Positions 6,116 to 7,924 of a DNA stretch of 7,924 bases are shown here, piece by piece. The stretch spans positions 1 to 7,924 of the forward strand of contig JAHFAU010000093.1 in assembly GCA_023250385.1 (NCBI GenBank), read 5' to 3'. The translations under genes and the position numbers were made by a program. Position 1 is the stretch's first letter; each line of letters starts with the position of its first letter. Source of the stretch: Anaerolineales bacterium. GTDB taxonomy: Bacteria > Chloroflexota > Anaerolineae > Anaerolineales > E44-bin32. Below the pieces are notes generated by a model. That model searched no databases, was not told the origin of the DNA, and saw only the letters and a list, made by a program, of their open reading frames with translations.

Positions 6116-6322
6116 GGAGGATTCGACGCTATTCCCGCCCGGGATTCATCAGGCGTGCGACGGGTAGCCCGGCCGAATGTCAGTCGAGCTTGAATCTAGG
6201 GGAAAGGGATCTCCGGGTTCGCCGATCGGCTTGGCTCACCCATCATTTTTGTTACCGGTTTCACCTTAATGATACCCAGTAGAATTGAGACGGTTCCGCA
6301 CCGAGAGGGAAGGTCAAGCGAG
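6112..6322. other. Divergent intergenic region between the minus-strand block and the aminotransferase gene
   Basis: These 211 bases (measured from the outermost rhodanese start) lie between two divergent gene sets and should carry a promoter for each. The left half is GC-rich and includes the short dyad TCCCG-CC-CGGGA at 6133-6143. The right half, about 6241-6290, is more AT-rich and is the likeliest place for the aminotransferase promoter, but no convincing paired -35/-10 set was found. No small gene or RNA gene was recognised. Confidence 0.5.
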
Positions 6323-7459
6323 ATGAGGTTGCCTTACTCCGCGCCTGTGCACCCACCGCTGAACACCGATTCACGGATCCTGTTGGGCCCTGGGCCCAGC
6401 AATGTAGATCCGAGAGTCCTGCAGGCCATGGCGGCTTCCATGGTCGGCCACCTGGATCCCTTATTCTTGGAGACCATGGACCGGATCCAGGACCTGCTGC
6501 GCTATGCCTTTCAGTCCCAGAATCCGCTCACCATTCCGGTCTCGGGGACCGGGAGTGCAGCCATGGAGACCGCCCTGGCGAACCTGATTGAGCCGGGGGA
6601 TCCGGTGCTGATCTGCGTCAACGGATTCTTCGGAGAACGAATGGTCGACATAGCCCGGCGCTACCAGGGGGACGTCCGCACCCTTCAACGGCCCTGGGCC
6701 GAAGTGTTTACCCTGGAGGAGATCGAAGCCGAGTTGAAGGCCCGGCCGGCCAAGGTCGTGGCGATCGTGCACGGGGAGACCTCCACGGGTGCTCTCCAAC
6801 CGCTGGAGGGAATGGCGGCGATGGTCCGTGGGCACGGTGGCTTGCTGGTGGTGGATGCGGTCGCCACCCTAGGCGGGGTACCGATGTTGGTCGATGAGCT
6901 CGGAATCGACGTGTGCTACACCGGCAGCCAAAAGTGCCTGAGCTCCCCGCCCGGCCTCGGACCAATAACGCTCGGCCCGCGTGCCGCCGAAGTTCTGGCG
7001 GGAAGGAAATCGCCAGTGGGCAGCTGGTACCTTGACCTGACCGGGGTGCAGAAGTACTGGGGAAAGGAACGCACGTATCACCACACGGCGCCAATCTCGG
7101 CCAACTTCGCCCTCTACGAAGCGTTGCGCCTGCTGGCGGAGGAGGGACTGGAAGCGAGCTGGACCCGCCACCGCCGCTGCGCCGAGCTGCTCTGGGAGGG
7201 CGTCGCAGACCTCGACCTCACTCTCCTGATCCCCGAACCGTACCGGATGGTTACCGTAACGACCGTCCGAGTCCCGGACGGCGTGAACGAGGCCCAGGTC
7301 CGCGGTCGCCTGCGGGAGGAGTTCAAGATCGAGATCGCCGGCGGGCTGGGCGAGCTGAAAGGTAAGGTATGGCGGATCGGGCTGATGGGCCATTCCGCCC
7401 AGGAGCAGAATGTGGCTGCACTGCTGGGCGCGCTAGAGAGAATCCTGCACCCGGCGTGA
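6323..7459 (+). CDS. PLP-dependent class V aminotransferase, alanine/serine-glyoxylate type
   Basis: A complete 378-residue enzyme of PLP fold type I. It closely follows the pattern of vertebrate AGT1 (alanine-glyoxylate aminotransferase): GPGPSNVDPRVL at 22-33, SGTGSAAMETAL at 74-85, HGETSTG at 150-156, VDAVATLGG at 177-185 with Asp178 for the pyridine nitrogen, GSQKCLSSPPG at 201-211 with Schiff-base Lys204, YHHT at 252-255, and RIGLMG at the end with Arg351 where AGT1 binds the substrate carboxylate. It probably moves an amino group from alanine or serine to glyoxylate, giving glycine. Serine-pyruvate transamination or a related activity cannot be excluded. An ATG at 6269 in frame lacks a ribosome-binding site. 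ATG 6323 has GGAAGG nine bases upstream and gives a normal N-terminus. It is divergent from the rhodanese and separated by 153 bases from ssb, so it is likely its own unit. Confidence 0.94.
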   Translation: MRLPYSAPVHPPLNTDSRILLGPGPSNVDPRVLQAMAASMVGHLDPLFLETMDRIQDLLRYAFQSQNPLTIPVSGTGSAAMETALANLIEPGDPVLICVNGFFGERMVDIARRYQGDVRTLQRPWAEVFTLEEIEAELKARPAKVVAIVHGETSTGALQPLEGMAAMVRGHGGLLVVDAVATLGGVPMLVDELGIDVCYTGSQKCLSSPPGLGPITLGPRAAEVLAGRKSPVGSWYLDLTGVQKYWGKERTYHHTAPISANFALYEALRLLAEEGLEASWTRHRRCAELLWEGVADLDLTLLIPEPYRMVTVTTVRVPDGVNEAQVRGRLREEFKIEIAGGLGELKGKVWRIGLMGHSAQEQNVAALLGALERILHPA

Positions 7460-7499
7460 GGGCCTCCCAGGCTGGAGTTTGCTATCCTGCCAAATCAGC

Positions 7500-7528
7500 T
7501 TGACAGACTACCGAAATACTAGTACAAT
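7500..7528 (+). promoter_or_regulatory. Sigma-70-type promoter of ssb
   Basis: TTGACA at 7500-7505 and TACAAT at 7523-7528 are exactly 17 bases apart, with an AT-rich spacer end. The -35 box is perfect and the -10 box differs from TATAAT at one position. The start of transcription should fall near 7535, giving a leader of about 78 bases before the ssb ATG. Confidence 0.85.
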
Positions 7529-7537
7529 TGTTCTAGT
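7518..7537. promoter_or_regulatory. Probable LexA (SOS) operator over the ssb -10 box
   Basis: ACTAGTACAATTGTTCTAGT is a 20-base palindrome with nine of ten pairs matching. Its core AGTACAATTGTTCT fits the LexA box reported for cyanobacteria, RGTACNNNDGTWCB, which is close to the Gram-positive GAACNNNNGTTC box. It covers the -10 box, so a bound repressor would block the polymerase. ssb is a known SOS gene in other bacteria. The identity of the binding protein is inferred; no lexA gene is in the window. Confidence 0.65.
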
Positions 7538-7542
7538 CCGGT

Positions 7543-7594
7543 GGGGTAACTCGATCCAGAATCGGCCACCCGGGCCGTAACGGCAAACTACCCC
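7543..7594 (+). promoter_or_regulatory. Possible structured leader of ssb
   Basis: Within the untranslated leader GGGGTA (7543-7548) can pair with TACCCC (7589-7594), enclosing a small hairpin CGGCC-ACCCG-GGCCG (7563-7577). The ribosome-binding site at 7603-7608 stays outside the structure. No known riboswitch or ribosomal-protein leader was recognised. Confidence 0.3.
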
Positions 7595-7612
7595 CCATCG
7601 AAAAGGAGCCCC

Positions 7613-7924
7613 ATGTTTCACAAAGTAATCCTCGTTGGCAACCTCGGGCGTGATCCGGAGATGCGCTACACGCCCAGCGGCCAGGCCGTCACCAATCTGA
7701 ACGTGGCGACCAACCGCACCTACACCGACGGCACCGGCAACCAGGTCAAGCAGACCGTATGGTTCCGGGTCTCGGTGTGGGGCAAGCAGGCCGAGTCGTC
7801 CGCCCAGTACCTGCGCAAAGGGCGCCAGGTGCTGGTCGAAGGCCGGTTGAACGCCGACGACAACGGCAACCCGCGCATCTGGAACGCGCAGGATGGCACG
7901 CCGCGGGCCTCGTTCGAGGTCACC
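7613..7924 (+). CDS. ssb: Single-stranded DNA-binding protein (partial, C-terminus outside window)
   Basis: The first 104 residues are the OB-fold of a bacterial SSB, the protein that coats single-stranded DNA in replication, repair and recombination. MFHKVILVGNLGRDPEMRYTPSG is the family's opening, followed by VWFRVSVWGKQAE at 49-61 and YLRKGRQVLVEGRL at 67-80. Tyr37, Trp50 and Trp56 occupy the places of the DNA-stacking Trp40, Trp54 and Phe60 of the E. coli protein. The flexible tail and acidic C-terminal tip, which recruit partner proteins, lie beyond the window. ATG 7613 has AAGGAG at 7603-7608, four bases upstream. The gene has its own strong promoter and a probable LexA operator. No rpsF is found upstream, unlike the common rpsF-ssb-rpsR order, so this ssb stands at the head of its own unit. 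Confidence 0.97.
   Translation, partial: MFHKVILVGNLGRDPEMRYTPSGQAVTNLNVATNRTYTDGTGNQVKQTVWFRVSVWGKQAESSAQYLRKGRQVLVEGRLNADDNGNPRIWNAQDGTPRASFEVT

Noticed and set aside
5129..6282. Plus-strand open frames of 195 and 188 residues
   Set aside because: They are antisense to the intact ABC ATPase and rhodanese genes and resemble no family.
6249..6285. Promoter boxes for the aminotransferase (TTGTTA, TAATGA, TAGAAT)
   Set aside because: No pair has both good boxes and a spacing of 16-18 bases. The region is only noted as the likely place.
7464..7480. A terminator behind the aminotransferase (CTCC/GGAG stem followed by TTT)
   Set aside because: The stem has only four sure pairs and the T-run is three bases, too weak to call.

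Overview
The window is GC-rich bacterial DNA with two opposed blocks of genes. No rRNA, tRNA, CRISPR array, insertion sequence or integrase is visible. The style of the proteins (a LiaF-like membrane protein, a bacterial UBP zinc finger, a class III cyclase fused to an AAA-type ATPase, an AGT1-like aminotransferase, a short ssb leader) suggests a Chloroflexota-type bacterium. That is an inference from protein style, not from a marker gene.

Minus-strand block, about 6111 down to 1. Eight genes run in the same direction with gaps of 41, 34, 2, 54, 26, 24 and 13 bases, so they look like one long transcription unit. In order of transcription they are: a single-domain rhodanese; the ATPase of an ABC-2 exporter; two different ABC-2 permeases with large outside domains; a 74-residue two-helix membrane protein; a LiaF-like multi-helix membrane protein; a UBP-type zinc-finger protein; and a class III adenylate/guanylate cyclase joined to an AAA-type ATPase, cut by the window edge. 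The ATPase and two permeases form a complete heterodimeric exporter, but its substrate cannot be read from the sequence. At three junctions the ribosome-binding site lies in or beside a short inverted repeat. The clearest case is between the second permease and the small membrane protein, where two hairpins lie back to back.

Divergent region, 6112-6322. It separates the minus-strand block from the plus-strand genes and must hold both promoters. Only a perfect TATAAT on the minus strand, overlapping the first possible rhodanese ATG, stands out.

Plus-strand block, 6323 to the end. A complete PLP-dependent aminotransferase of the alanine/serine-glyoxylate type is followed by a 153-base gap and then the start of ssb (single-stranded DNA-binding protein), cut by the window edge. 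The ssb promoter is the best regulatory site in the window: TTGACA, 17 bases, TACAAT. A near-perfect 20-base palindrome covers the -10 box and fits the LexA box described for cyanobacteria, so ssb is predicted to be SOS-controlled.

No wholly new system can be shown from this sequence. The observations most worth following are the predicted SOS operator at ssb, the tandem intercistronic hairpins, and the grouping of exporter, membrane, UBP-finger and cyclase genes.
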